Positions 61,301 to 64,000 of a DNA stretch of 64,000 nt are shown piece after piece. The notes under the pieces were generated by a model, which saw only the letters and a program-made list of their open reading frames with translations, searched no databases and was not told the origin of the DNA. Positions within the stretch are counted from its first letter, which is position 1; each line of letters starts with the position of its first letter. The stretch is from Asterias rubens (taxonomy: Eukaryota > Echinodermata > Asteroidea > Forcipulatida > Asteriidae), in contig NC_047083.1 of assembly GCF_902459465.1 (NCBI RefSeq), positions 1,552,501 to 1,616,500 on the forward strand, written 5' to 3'. The translations under genes and the position numbers were made by a program.

Positions 61301-63624
61301 ACGGGAGATTGGGACTACGTCTGTGAGTGCCCGACACACTACACTCTCAACGAAGACCTACTCACTTGCACACGTAAGCATTTGAAGCGTTTACAAATCC
61401 CTGTTGGTAGCTCGGCTGATACTTTCCTAGGTTTTCCGGAACACACCACATTTTTCAAACTTAAATGGCCAATTAATTTCTGTGTTTTCCCACACACAAG
61501 ATTTCCCATATTTTCCCAGTTTTTCCGGTACACCCCACATGTTTCTAACTACATTTTCCCGTTCATCCCATTTCTCCACAGCACCAGATACATTCCTACT
61601 CTTCAGCCAGAAGAATACCATCAGTCGCATGGTCGTCGACTACAAACTCAGTCCAGACGTGGTCCTGCCCATCTACAGCTCACGCAAGTACACTCGCGCC
61701 ATTGAGTACGACGCGGCCGAGAAACGCGTATACTGGATAGACGGACGGGCCAAGACCATACGGAGATCCTATGACAACGGCGTCCAGGTATGTTCAGTTT
61801 GTACTAAATTAATTGCAAAATTAGTTGGGGAAAAAATTTTTCCAATCAGTCCTGAATTTTTGTTTAGTTCAAGGCCCAATTTCATAGAGCTGCTAAGCAC
61901 AAATATTTGCTTAGCATGAAATTTCTTTCTTTATAAAAACAGGATTACCAACAAAATTTCTGTTTGTTGCATATTGCTTGTTACTAAAAGTCAGCTGTTG
62001 TTCGCTTATCCTGAAAATCACATGGAAATTTGGTTGGTAATCCTGTTGTTATCAAGGAAGAAATTTCATGCTAAGCAAATTTTCGTGCTTAGCAGCTCTA
62101 TGAAATTGGGCCCTGGTCATAATCCACAAGAGAAACTGACTGGGTAAAGTTTTATAAAGTTTGGGTGGTACAAAGACAAATTTATCACAGCGGTACTTGA
62201 ACAGCAACTTCTGGAATAAAGCCAAGTTCATACTTCCTTCAAAATGCTTCGTGTGAAGTGAATTTTCTTGCTTCACAATATTGCCCAAACAGAGCATACC
62301 GATTATTGCGTCACAGAAATTGTCTTCAAATTCGCATTTGCAGAAAGTATGAACCAGGCTTTACGTGCCGTGTACTCTACCAATTGAGCTGTGTAGTCCT
62401 AACGTCCCTATTTGGTCAATAACATTGTTCATGGGTACCAGTTGGGCGAGATTCTACCTGTCCCTGCCATGCAGCCAGGGATCACACCCAAGTTTACGGC
62501 ACATTTTATTGTTAGTTTATTTCACACACATGATGTTTCTATAACCAGGTCCAATATAACCAGGTCCAATATAACCAAGTCCAATATAACCAAGTCCAAT
62601 ATAACCAAGTCCAATATAACCAAGTCCAATATAATCTGCTACTTCCCCAGCCTGAGGTCTTTATACCCAACTACGGTGAGCAGCAAGTCTTTAGTCCATA
62701 TGACATGGCCATCGATCCATACACCCGTACCTTATTCTGGACGTGCTCAGAGACCAACATGATCAACATCACTCGCCTTGATGGCACTCCAGTCGGCGTA
62801 GTCAAAGGAGACGATAACCAGAAACCCAGAGCGATTGCTTTGATTCCAGAAAAAGGGTAAGCAACTTTGGCAAACTAAAGAGTTGCGTTCTCTCGAACCA
62901 CTCTTAAAATGTTTAGTACACAGTACCTTGCGGCTCCCGAGAGATGTACCTGCTCAACTAGTCATAGATGAGTACTATCAGTTGGAACCTGGTGAGGACA
63001 CCCTCATATCACTCTACCAGTTGTGCTCGACCGAGACCTCAAGACAGTAGGCAAGCGTCTACTCACCACAGCACAGCTTGGTAGGACTACCTAAGACTTC
63101 TCTCCAAGGAGGAATGGATGGAGCTGACTGGCAGAATAGTTGAAACGGCAGAAGCCAAACTGACAGTGTCAGCTACGCGATAACTGCTACACACACACAC
63201 GCAGTGTCTTTTAATGCCTTAAACATAGGGTTGACTTAGTGGTTTCTAAAACTTTGACACTATCTGTGAGCTATTTGGTCAGCTCTACCAATCTTGTATA
63301 ATACCTTAAAAAGCTTCCAAATCTGTTGGAGGGTTAACAAGTATTTGATTAATACTCCTCAAATGAGTGCACCATTTTCAAAATTAAAATTTTAAGTGTT
63401 TATTAATTCATTTAAAAATTCCTTTACTGACAGTTTGATGTTCTGGACCAACGTTGTCCGAACACAACACAAGATCGAGCGAGCGTCTTATGACGGCACG
63501 GAGCATACCGTCCTGTTTGGTGACGGCCTAGGGGAGCTTGGACCCATCACCACCGACTCTGCCAGCGAGACGCTCTTCTGGGTCGACACCCTACTCAAGA
63601 GAATTGAAAGTGCTCATATATCTG
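28334..63624 (+). CDS. LRP6: LRP5/6 Wnt co-receptor, exons 1-16 (3' end outside window)
   Basis: Sixteen exons join in frame to 3421 nt, 1140 codons of an expected total of about 1600. LRP5/6 binds Wnt together with Frizzled at the plasma membrane and, through its tail, recruits Axin to stabilise beta-catenin; it also binds Dkk and sclerostin-type inhibitors. Seen here: signal peptide (exon 1), beta-propeller 1 of YWTD repeats (exons 2-3), EGF 1 (4), propeller 2 (5-8), EGF 2 and propeller 3 (9-12), EGF 3 (13) and most of propeller 4 (14-16). The order and spacing follow vertebrate LRP6 without gaps. Invertebrate deuterostomes usually have one gene for the LRP5/LRP6 pair, so the symbol stands for LRP5/6. 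The LDLa repeats, helix and PPPSP motifs lie beyond 64000. Introns 1 and 2 are 7.1 and 13.0 kb; later ones are 0.3-5.7 kb. Confidence 0.95.
29014..29136. repeat. Foldback element with 27-bp inverted ends
   Basis: Left TTTCCGTATGGCGCCACCAC plus TTTTTCA, right TGAAAAAGTGGTGGCGCCAT plus ACGGAAA, separated by about 65 nt of AT-rich sequence. It lies in LRP intron 1. Confidence 0.85.
29516..29605. repeat. Interspersed repeat fragment (CACAAGACCGCAGGG family)
   Basis: GGGCTCGAACTTGGGGAAAA and AATCCACAAGACCGCAGGGC match 46595-46680 (CAGGGCTCGAATTTTGTGAG, CCACAAGACTGCAGGG). It lies in LRP intron 1. Confidence 0.5.
30055..30456. repeat. M1 MITE copy, reverse orientation
   Basis: Starts TTAAAGACACTGGACACTAT and ends AATAGTGTCCACTGCCTTTAAA; orientation reversed relative to the copy at 22813. 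It lies in LRP intron 1. Confidence 0.9.
31250..31308. repeat. 20-bp minisatellite, three units
   Basis: Three tandem units of GTGTTCACACGGTCACCCT(x) in LRP intron 1. Each unit carries GTTCA and GGTCA half-site-like motifs. Confidence 0.9.
31858..32176. repeat. M2 MITE copy
   Basis: GTTACTTTTTGTGTGACACAAAATACATTG, GAGAAACAAGTAAAACAAG, the centre TTTTGTCTCATTGAGACAA and the inverse arms to TCCTACAAAAAGTATC match the other M2 copies. It lies in LRP intron 1. Confidence 0.8.
32177..34925. other. LRP intron 1, middle part
   Basis: No coding sequence recognised. GCCTCTGTTGCCCC/CCTTGGTGCCCCTT-like fragments of an interspersed repeat are at about 33335-33400 and 34640-34745. A short palindrome TACCATGGAGGTA...TACCACCATGGTA lies at about 33761-33794. 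Confidence 0.4.
34926..35316. repeat. M1 MITE copy, reverse orientation
   Basis: Starts TAAAAGACACTGGACACTAT and ends ACCAATAGTGTCCAGTGCCTT. It ends 185 nt before LRP exon 2. Confidence 0.88.
35502..35901 (+). CDS. LRP6: LRP5/6 exon 2: propeller 1, first half
   Basis: Acceptor TCTTCTTGCAG precedes 35502; donor AATGG/gtcagt follows 35901 (400 nt, phase 1 to 2). It contains [20 protein letters not shown], the AP-DGLACDW strand and [20 protein letters not shown]. The four-threonine run near the start is a small local insertion relative to vertebrates. Confidence 0.95.
36525..36910. repeat. 193-bp tandem duplication, two copies
   Basis: 36525-36717 and 36718-36910 start GTAATTGTAGCAGAAGGAGG and are almost identical; only a few bases differ, near the 3' end (AAAAGACACCCCATTAT versus AAAGGGCACCCCATGAT). 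Confidence 0.95.
36650..37000. repeat. Interspersed repeat, CAGGCCTGTATGCTT family
   Basis: TGAAAGGGCAAGGGCACCAAG, ATTTAAAGGGCACCGAGGCA and GGGGACACAGAGGCAATCGC recur at 43199-43387; weaker relatives are at 52008-52115 and 55283-55446. The 5' part is inside the 193-bp duplication. Confidence 0.7.
38609..38652. repeat. Short direct repeat
   Basis: CAAAGCTTTAAAGGGGCACTT occurs twice in tandem (21-nt unit) at the left edge of a rearranged M1 copy. Confidence 0.85.
38790..39063. repeat. M1 MITE copy, 5' part replaced
   Basis: From GTAGTTTTCGAGAAAGGAGT through the palindrome to the 3' end ACCAATAGTGTCTAGTGTCTTT; the sequence to the left is not M1. Confidence 0.85.
39595..40547. repeat. Non-autonomous DNA transposon, 18-bp inverted ends
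   Basis: Ends AGGGCCACTGATTTTCCG (39595-39612) and its exact inverse CGGAAAATCAGTGGCCCT (40530-40547). Flanked by GTAACTT at 39588-39594 and 40549-40555, a likely target-site duplication of 7-8 bp as in hAT elements. Subterminal GGAATT and GAAACGGA motifs repeat at both ends. No transposase frame. Confidence 0.85.
41059..42257. repeat. 1.2-kb element with perfect 40-bp inverted ends
   Basis: The first 40 nt (AGGGTACGTTCAGACGTGGG...) are exactly inverted at 42218-42257. Subterminal GCGTTCACAC and GGACTAA(A)CTAG motifs recur on both sides. A TA could be the target duplication (GGTTA|AGGG ... CCCT|ATG), but this is uncertain. The interior has only short frames and no recognisable transposase. 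Confidence 0.9.
42429..42807. repeat. M1 MITE copy, 3' end lost
   Basis: Starts TTAAAGGCAGTGGACACTAT. It contains a 36-nt internal duplication: AAACGCACC(G/C)AACTTCGTGT followed by GACAAGGGT occurs twice (about 42633-42690). It ends at GAGATACACCAACTGTGGAG. Confidence 0.88.
43199..43387. repeat. Interspersed repeat, CAGGCCTGTATGCTT family
   Basis: AGGCCTGTATGCTTTATTTT, GAAAGGGCAAGGGCACCAAG and GCATGGAGGCAATCGCC match 36650-37000. Confidence 0.7.
43388..45988. other. LRP intron 2, no feature recognised
   Basis: Unique-looking, moderately AT-rich DNA. A G-run of about 17 lies near 45387-45403. Open frames on both strands show no motif and no splice-consistent LRP exon. Confidence 0.4.
45989..46312. 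repeat. M4 MITE copy
   Basis: Left GGCCAAGTAAAAAAAAAACA then CCAGTTGATCGTCC; right GGACGATCAACTGGTATTTT, poly-T and ATTTGGCC. Confidence 0.85.
46595..46900. repeat. Interspersed repeat fragments
   Basis: 46595-46680 matches 29516-29605. 46840-46890 (TTTTATATAGCGCC...CTCATGGCGCTTAC) looks like the conserved tail of an L2-like LINE/SINE; a similar CTCATGGCGCT is at 49563. Confidence 0.45.
47048..47192. repeat. Long hairpin with CTCF-like cores in both arms
   Basis: Left arm 47049-47102 (GCTTGGTGGCAGCAGACTTA, CCAGGTAAA..CCATTGTT) pairs with right arm 47138-47191 (TTACCTGGTAAGTCTGCTGC, CACCTAGCGTCTCCC) with a few mismatches and a loop of about 35 nt. Confidence 0.9.
48456..48603. repeat. Palindromic repeat with TTAGGACTAGTCCTAA units
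   Basis: Ends GGGGTGGATTTCACAAAGAG and TCATTGTGAAACCGACCCC are inverted; the interior repeats CCTAACTTAGGACTAG several times. A diverged relative is at 57660-57800. Confidence 0.7.
48862..49262 (+). CDS. LRP6: LRP5/6 exon 3: propeller 1, second half
   Basis: Acceptor TTGTTCACAG precedes 48862; donor GAAG/gtaaga follows 49262 (401 nt, phase 2 to 1). It encodes [70 protein letters not shown] and [17 protein letters not shown]. This is the face that in LRP6 binds Wnt9b-type ligands and sclerostin/Dkk NXI motifs. Confidence 0.96.
49509..49540. repeat. (AAT)n microsatellite
   Basis: About nine AAT units, followed by LINE/SINE-tail-like TGCTCATGGCGCTCC at 49560. Confidence 0.9.
49981..50112 (+). 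CDS. LRP6: LRP5/6 exon 4: EGF-like domain 1
   Basis: Acceptor CCCTTTCTAG precedes 49981; donor GATG/gtaagt follows 50112 (132 nt, phase 1 both sides). It encodes [20 protein letters not shown], then [18 protein letters not shown]: six cysteines of an EGF module linking propellers 1 and 2. Confidence 0.95.
50315..50640 (+). repeat. tRNA-Leu-like SINE with (AAT)n tail
   Basis: The head 50315-50382 starts GTCATGGCCGAGCAGTTAAG (box A), has GGTTCGAATCCCGGTCGTGAC (box B and acceptor) and folds with a 7-bp acceptor GTCA(T)GG-like stem. The body TGCTACGTAAAATTGGGGAG...TGGCGACTTGCATAAAA is followed by A-rich/(AAT)n tail. An inverted copy is at 63714-64000. It lies in LRP intron 4. Confidence 0.88.
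50689..50900. repeat. M3-like palindromic element
   Basis: Left AATTTCATAGCGCTGTTTAA, right GTTAGCAGCGCTATGAAATG; diverged interior. It lies in LRP intron 4. Confidence 0.6.
51082..51314. repeat. M3 MITE copy
   Basis: Left GGGCCCAATTTCATAGAGCT, right AGCTCTATGAAATTGGGCCC: perfectly inverted ends. Inner arms GCTAAGCATGAAATTTCTTC and GAAGGAAGAAAATTCATGCC are close to inverted. Confidence 0.92.
51597..51974. repeat. M1b MITE copy (GGGAAGGTACAC ends)
   Basis: Starts TTAAAGGGAAGGTACACATT and ends TAAACGTTTACCTTCCCTTTAA; the interior is M1-like (CTGTGAAAATTTGGGCTCAATCGG). At its centre (51778-51809) is a perfect 32-bp palindrome around CTTCTAGCTAGAAG. It lies in LRP intron 4. Confidence 0.9.
52008..52115. 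repeat. Interspersed repeat fragment, AGGGCAAGGCCATTTTC family
   Basis: GGGCTAGGCTATTTTCAATT, GGCACCACGGCCAAGACCAG and CAGAGGCCTTGGCCTCC match 55283-55446. Confidence 0.6.
52857..53722. repeat. M1 MITE copy split by a nested insertion
   Basis: M1 starts TTAAAGGCAGTGGACACTAT at 52857, breaks after GATAGTATA at 52946 and resumes with TATAAAACATTGTGAGAAAC at 53481, ending AGTGTCTTTAAA at 53722. The duplicated TATA at 52943-52946 and 53481-53484 is the likely target-site duplication. Confidence 0.88.
52947..53480. repeat. Nested composite foldback insertion
   Basis: Part 1, 52947-53109: inverted ends CAAATATTGACTGCTT / AAGCAGTCAATATTTG and a long inner hairpin (GAGGTGATCCCCGGAGCGTT ... AACGCTCCGGGGATCACCGA). 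Part 2, 53112-53480: inverted ends TTATAACACCCC / GGGGTGTTATAA. Part 2 contains two tandem hairpins GCCGTGTGCTAGTC..GACTAGCGCA(C/T)GGC at about 53310-53375. Confidence 0.85.
53717..54169. repeat. M1b-end element, different interior
   Basis: Starts TTTAAAGGGAAGGTATACAT and ends ATGTATACCTTCCCTTTAAA, perfect inverted ends. It shares the TTTAAA with the end of the preceding M1 copy. The interior (AAACGTACTTGG, ..AATCTGAGAA repeats) is unlike M1. Confidence 0.88.
55283..55446. repeat. Interspersed repeat, AGGGCAAGGCCATTTTC family
   Basis: Bounded by CAGGCCTG at both ends (55283 and 55440), with GAGAGGGCAAGGCCATTTTC, AAAGGGCACCAAGGCCAAGA and GGAGGCCATGGCCTCCGTTG, the last a palindrome. Confidence 0.7.
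55580..55632 (-). repeat. tRNA-Leu-like SINE head fragment
   Basis: On the minus strand: GGTGTCATGGCCGAGTGGGT then AAGAGCATCAAATTCAACTTCTGGTGG, box A of the same tRNA-Leu-like family as at 50315. Confidence 0.65.
55792..55992 (+). CDS. LRP6: LRP5/6 exon 5: start of propeller 2
   Basis: Acceptor CATCTTAAAG precedes 55792; donor TCAG/gtgaga follows 55992 (201 nt, phase 1 both sides). It encodes [20 protein letters not shown], the strand [10 protein letters not shown] and [20 protein letters not shown]. Confidence 0.95.
56130..56301. repeat. MITE with GGCC(C)GGTCACAC ends
   Basis: Left AGGCCCGGTCACACAGGCCT with CGATAACG and GAACGTTAAC; right ATCATTAACGTTATCG and GTGTGACTCGGCCTT. A 5' fragment of the same family (GGCCGGGTCACACAGGCCTC, GATAACGAAA) is at 60983-61030. 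Confidence 0.8.
56713..56908 (+). CDS. LRP6: LRP5/6 exon 6: propeller 2
   Basis: Acceptor CTCAAAACAG precedes 56713; donor TCAGG/gtaaga follows 56908 (196 nt, phase 1 to 2). It encodes [20 protein letters not shown], then [20 protein letters not shown] and [10 protein letters not shown]. The YWTD motif reads YWTA here, while the rest matches the family closely. Confidence 0.94.
57010..57085 (-). repeat. Degenerate tRNA-like SINE head
   Basis: On the minus strand: TGTCGTGGCTGAGTAGTCTA then GGTTCAATACCTGGTCGTGACA, a decayed tRNA-like copy in LRP intron 6. Confidence 0.6.
57378..57628 (+). CDS. LRP6: LRP5/6 exon 7: propeller 2
   Basis: Acceptor TCCTGACAG precedes 57378; donor CATG/gtacgt follows 57628 (251 nt, phase 2 to 1). 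It encodes [55 protein letters not shown] and [10 protein letters not shown]. Its base composition is GC-rich compared with neighbouring introns. Confidence 0.96.
57968..58105 (+). CDS. LRP6: LRP5/6 exon 8: end of propeller 2
   Basis: Acceptor TTAATTGCAG precedes 57968; donor GCCG/gtaaga follows 58105 (138 nt, phase 1 both sides). It encodes [20 protein letters not shown] and [18 protein letters not shown]. Confidence 0.95.
58246..58368 (-). repeat. tRNA-Leu-like SINE fragment
   Basis: On the minus strand: GTTGTGGCCGAGCGGTTAAG, TGTGGGTTCGAATCCCCAGC, CGTGACACTTGTGTCCTTGG. The body after box B resembles the SINE at 21595 more than the one at 50315. Confidence 0.8.
58428..58717 (+). CDS. LRP6: LRP5/6 exon 9: EGF 2 and start of propeller 3
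   Basis: Acceptor TTGATCCAG precedes 58428; donor AAAG/gtgagt follows 58717 (290 nt, phase 1 to 0). It encodes [36 protein letters not shown] and then [20 protein letters not shown] and [11 protein letters not shown]. The EGF and the first propeller blade share one exon, as in vertebrate LRP6 as I recall. Confidence 0.95.
59128..59354 (+). CDS. LRP6: LRP5/6 exon 10: propeller 3
   Basis: Acceptor TTCTCCAG precedes 59128; donor GAGGG/gtaagt follows 59354 (227 nt, phase 0 to 2). It encodes [57 protein letters not shown] and [12 protein letters not shown]. The motif is YFSD instead of YWTD, a substitution seen within this degenerate repeat class. Confidence 0.96.
59466..59642. repeat. M3 MITE copy, diverged
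   Basis: Left GTCCAATTTCATAAAACTAC, right GCTTTATGAAATTGAACCC; shortened interior. It lies in LRP intron 10. Confidence 0.7.
59794..59975 (+). CDS. LRP6: LRP5/6 exon 11: propeller 3
   Basis: Acceptor ATTCCTCAG precedes 59794; donor TATG/gtaaga follows 59975 (182 nt, phase 2 to 1). It encodes [40 protein letters not shown] and [11 protein letters not shown]. Confidence 0.95.
59996..60370. repeat. TCGCGATA-rich element with inverted ends
   Basis: Ends TAAGCTTGGGCGATATC and GATATCGCCCAAGCTTA are perfectly inverted (17 bp). Inner arms are dense in ATATCGCGATA/TATCGATA palindromes. It starts about 20 nt after the donor of LRP exon 11. Confidence 0.9.
60475..60790 (+). repeat. Tandem triplication of an acceptor site and exon start
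   Basis: Three units of about 105 nt, each with GCAAAATAATCGTTTGATTC-like start, ATTCAATGCAAAA, a pyrimidine run, an AG and a copy of the exon start. AG sites are at 60550-60551, 60654-60655 and 60760-60761 (the real one). The exon-like parts read GGTGGAAACCGACAGCGAGT, GGTTGAAACCATAGGCAAGT and GGTGGAAACCGTCAGCGAGT. The first two run into stops within a few codons in the LRP frame. Confidence 0.88.
60762..60965 (+). CDS. LRP6: LRP5/6 exon 12: end of propeller 3
   Basis: Acceptor TACATACCAG precedes 60762; donor TCTG/gtaaga follows 60965 (204 nt, phase 1 both sides). It encodes [52 protein letters not shown] and [12 protein letters not shown]. Only the third of the three repeated acceptors leads into an open exon. 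Confidence 0.96.
61233..61373 (+). CDS. LRP6: LRP5/6 exon 13: EGF-like domain 3
   Basis: Acceptor poly-T then TACAG precedes 61233; donor ACAC/gtaagc follows 61373 (141 nt, phase 1 both sides). It encodes [19 protein letters not shown], a short NDTTGDWD loop with an N-glycosylation site, and [16 protein letters not shown]. Confidence 0.95.
61582..61787 (+). CDS. LRP6: LRP5/6 exon 14: start of propeller 4
   Basis: Acceptor TTCTCCACAG precedes 61582; donor CCAG/gtatgt follows 61787 (206 nt, phase 1 to 0). It encodes [40 protein letters not shown] and [19 protein letters not shown]. Confidence 0.95.
61872..62113. repeat. M3 MITE copy
   Basis: Left AAGGCCCAATTTCATAGAGC, right GCTCTATGAAATTGGGCCCT. 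Inner arms GCTTAGCATGAAATTTCTTT and AAGAAATTTCATGCTAAGCA are inverted. It lies in LRP intron 14. Confidence 0.9.
62364..62503 (-). repeat. Composite repeat with tRNA-like segment
   Basis: Read on the minus strand it contains GTGTGATCCCTGGCTGCATG, an ACCAAATAGGGACG segment and CAGCTCAATTGGTAGAGTAC, in the same order as 1462-1645. Confidence 0.6.
62544..62635. repeat. 15-bp minisatellite before LRP exon 15
   Basis: Six to seven units of ATAACCA(A/G)GTCCAAT in LRP intron 14, ending 15 nt before the acceptor AG at 62649-62650. Confidence 0.93.
62651..62856 (+). CDS. LRP6: LRP5/6 exon 15: propeller 4
   Basis: Acceptor ACTTCCCCAG precedes 62651; donor AAAGG/gtaagc follows 62856 (206 nt, phase 0 to 2). 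It encodes [39 protein letters not shown] and [12 protein letters not shown]. The WTC in place of WTD/WSD is also the form in vertebrate LRP6 as I recall. Confidence 0.95.
62930..63185 (+). pseudogene. Possible decayed coding fragment, unknown family
   Basis: CGGCTCCCGAGAGATGTACC... reads as [20 protein letters not shown] and continues in frame for about 39 codons to TAG; a second frame about 100 nt on reads [20 protein letters not shown] and ends at TAA. The frames do not join without a shift. It might be the end of a retroelement ORF or a processed pseudogene; I do not recognise it. It lies in LRP intron 15. Confidence 0.25.
63434..63624 (+). CDS. LRP6: LRP5/6 exon 16: propeller 4 (last exon in window)
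   Basis: Acceptor TTTACTGACAG precedes 63434; donor TCTG/gtacgt follows 63624 (191 nt, phase 2 to 1). It encodes [51 protein letters not shown]. The first motif is FWTN instead of YWTD. The chain continues outside the window. Confidence 0.93.
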
Positions 63625-63713
63625 GTACGTTGGTCAACCATGAATTGCTTCCCTGCATCTAGGAGTACAAACAGTTGTTAATTATGTAAATTTGCACAGA
63701 ACAATTCTGCTTG

Positions 63714-64000
63714 ACAATTCGCCAGACACACAAGGCCTGAAGGCCACTTTAAGGTGTGGGCTACAATTTTCTTGTTCTTCCAGGGGCCGTTGCCACCTAC
63801 TCCTAGGGCTGAAACAGGGTTACCCCTCCTCACAGTCCATACGGATGTAGGCTTGGGTATCATCAGTCAGAAGCCTGGCTGGTAGAGCTGAAAGCACTAC
63901 CTCCCCAACTTTATGTAGCAAGTGTCACGACCGGGATTCGAACCCACGCTCTGCTGAACGAACACCAGAGCTTGAATACGGTGCTCTTAACCACTAGGCC
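63714..64000 (-). repeat. tRNA-Leu-like SINE, 5' tip cut by window edge
   Basis: On the minus strand from 64000: GGCCTAGTGGTTAAGAGCAC (box A), GTGGGTTCGAATCCCGGTCG (box B), then TGCTACATAAAGTTGGGGAG and the body seen at 50383-50600. Only about seven bases of the head are missing. It lies in the intron after LRP exon 16. Confidence 0.9.

Overview
This window looks like nuclear DNA of an animal. It has spliced genes with GT-AG introns, intronless GPCR genes, AATAAA signals, and large introns full of short palindromic transposon relics and tRNA-derived SINEs. The gene set and the dominant roughly 380-bp MITE family, whose ends read CAGTGGACACTATTGG, point to an echinoderm, most likely a sea star. 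That assignment is inference from memory of similar repeats and was not checked against any database.

Layout. (1) 288-6461, + strand: eight exons encoding the 3' part of a receptor-type tyrosine kinase, from the juxtamembrane region through a complete kinase domain to the stop codon; the 5' exons lie outside the window. (2) 7628-8785 and 10028-11212, + strand: two intronless rhodopsin-class GPCRs, clear tandem duplicates. (3) 11213-19450: no gene; MITE copies and a 1.58-kb tandem duplication (13473-16590) carrying a GACTTG-type minisatellite. (4) 19453-21265, + strand: a four-exon type I membrane protein with one TNF-receptor-like cysteine-rich module. (5) 23854-24333, - strand: a solitary, intact 159-aa adenain-like (C5/C48-type) cysteine protease ORF of the kind carried by Polinton/Maverick or adintovirus elements, surrounded by repeats. 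(6) 28334-63624 and beyond, + strand: sixteen exons of the Wnt co-receptor LRP5/6, from signal peptide to the middle of the fourth beta-propeller; the LDLa repeats, transmembrane helix and PPPSP tail lie past the right edge. Its first two introns are about 7.1 and 13.0 kb.

All exon joins proposed here keep frame: the RTK exons sum to 1011 nt (336 aa plus stop), the TNFR-like exons to 867 nt (288 aa plus stop), and the LRP exons to 3421 nt (1140 codons plus one base). The genes do not form an operon or an obvious pathway cluster.

The most unusual structures are: two exon borders repeated in tandem inside the adjacent intron (three copies of the 5' splice-site side of an RTK exon at 474-859, and three copies of the 3' splice-site side of LRP exon 12 at 60475-60790); a 166-bp element with perfect 23-bp inverted ends enclosing a tRNA-like module (25112-25277); a 1.2-kb element with perfect 40-bp inverted ends (41059-42257); a nested MITE stack (52857-54169); and the lone protease. 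No CRISPR, operon or prokaryote-type system is present.
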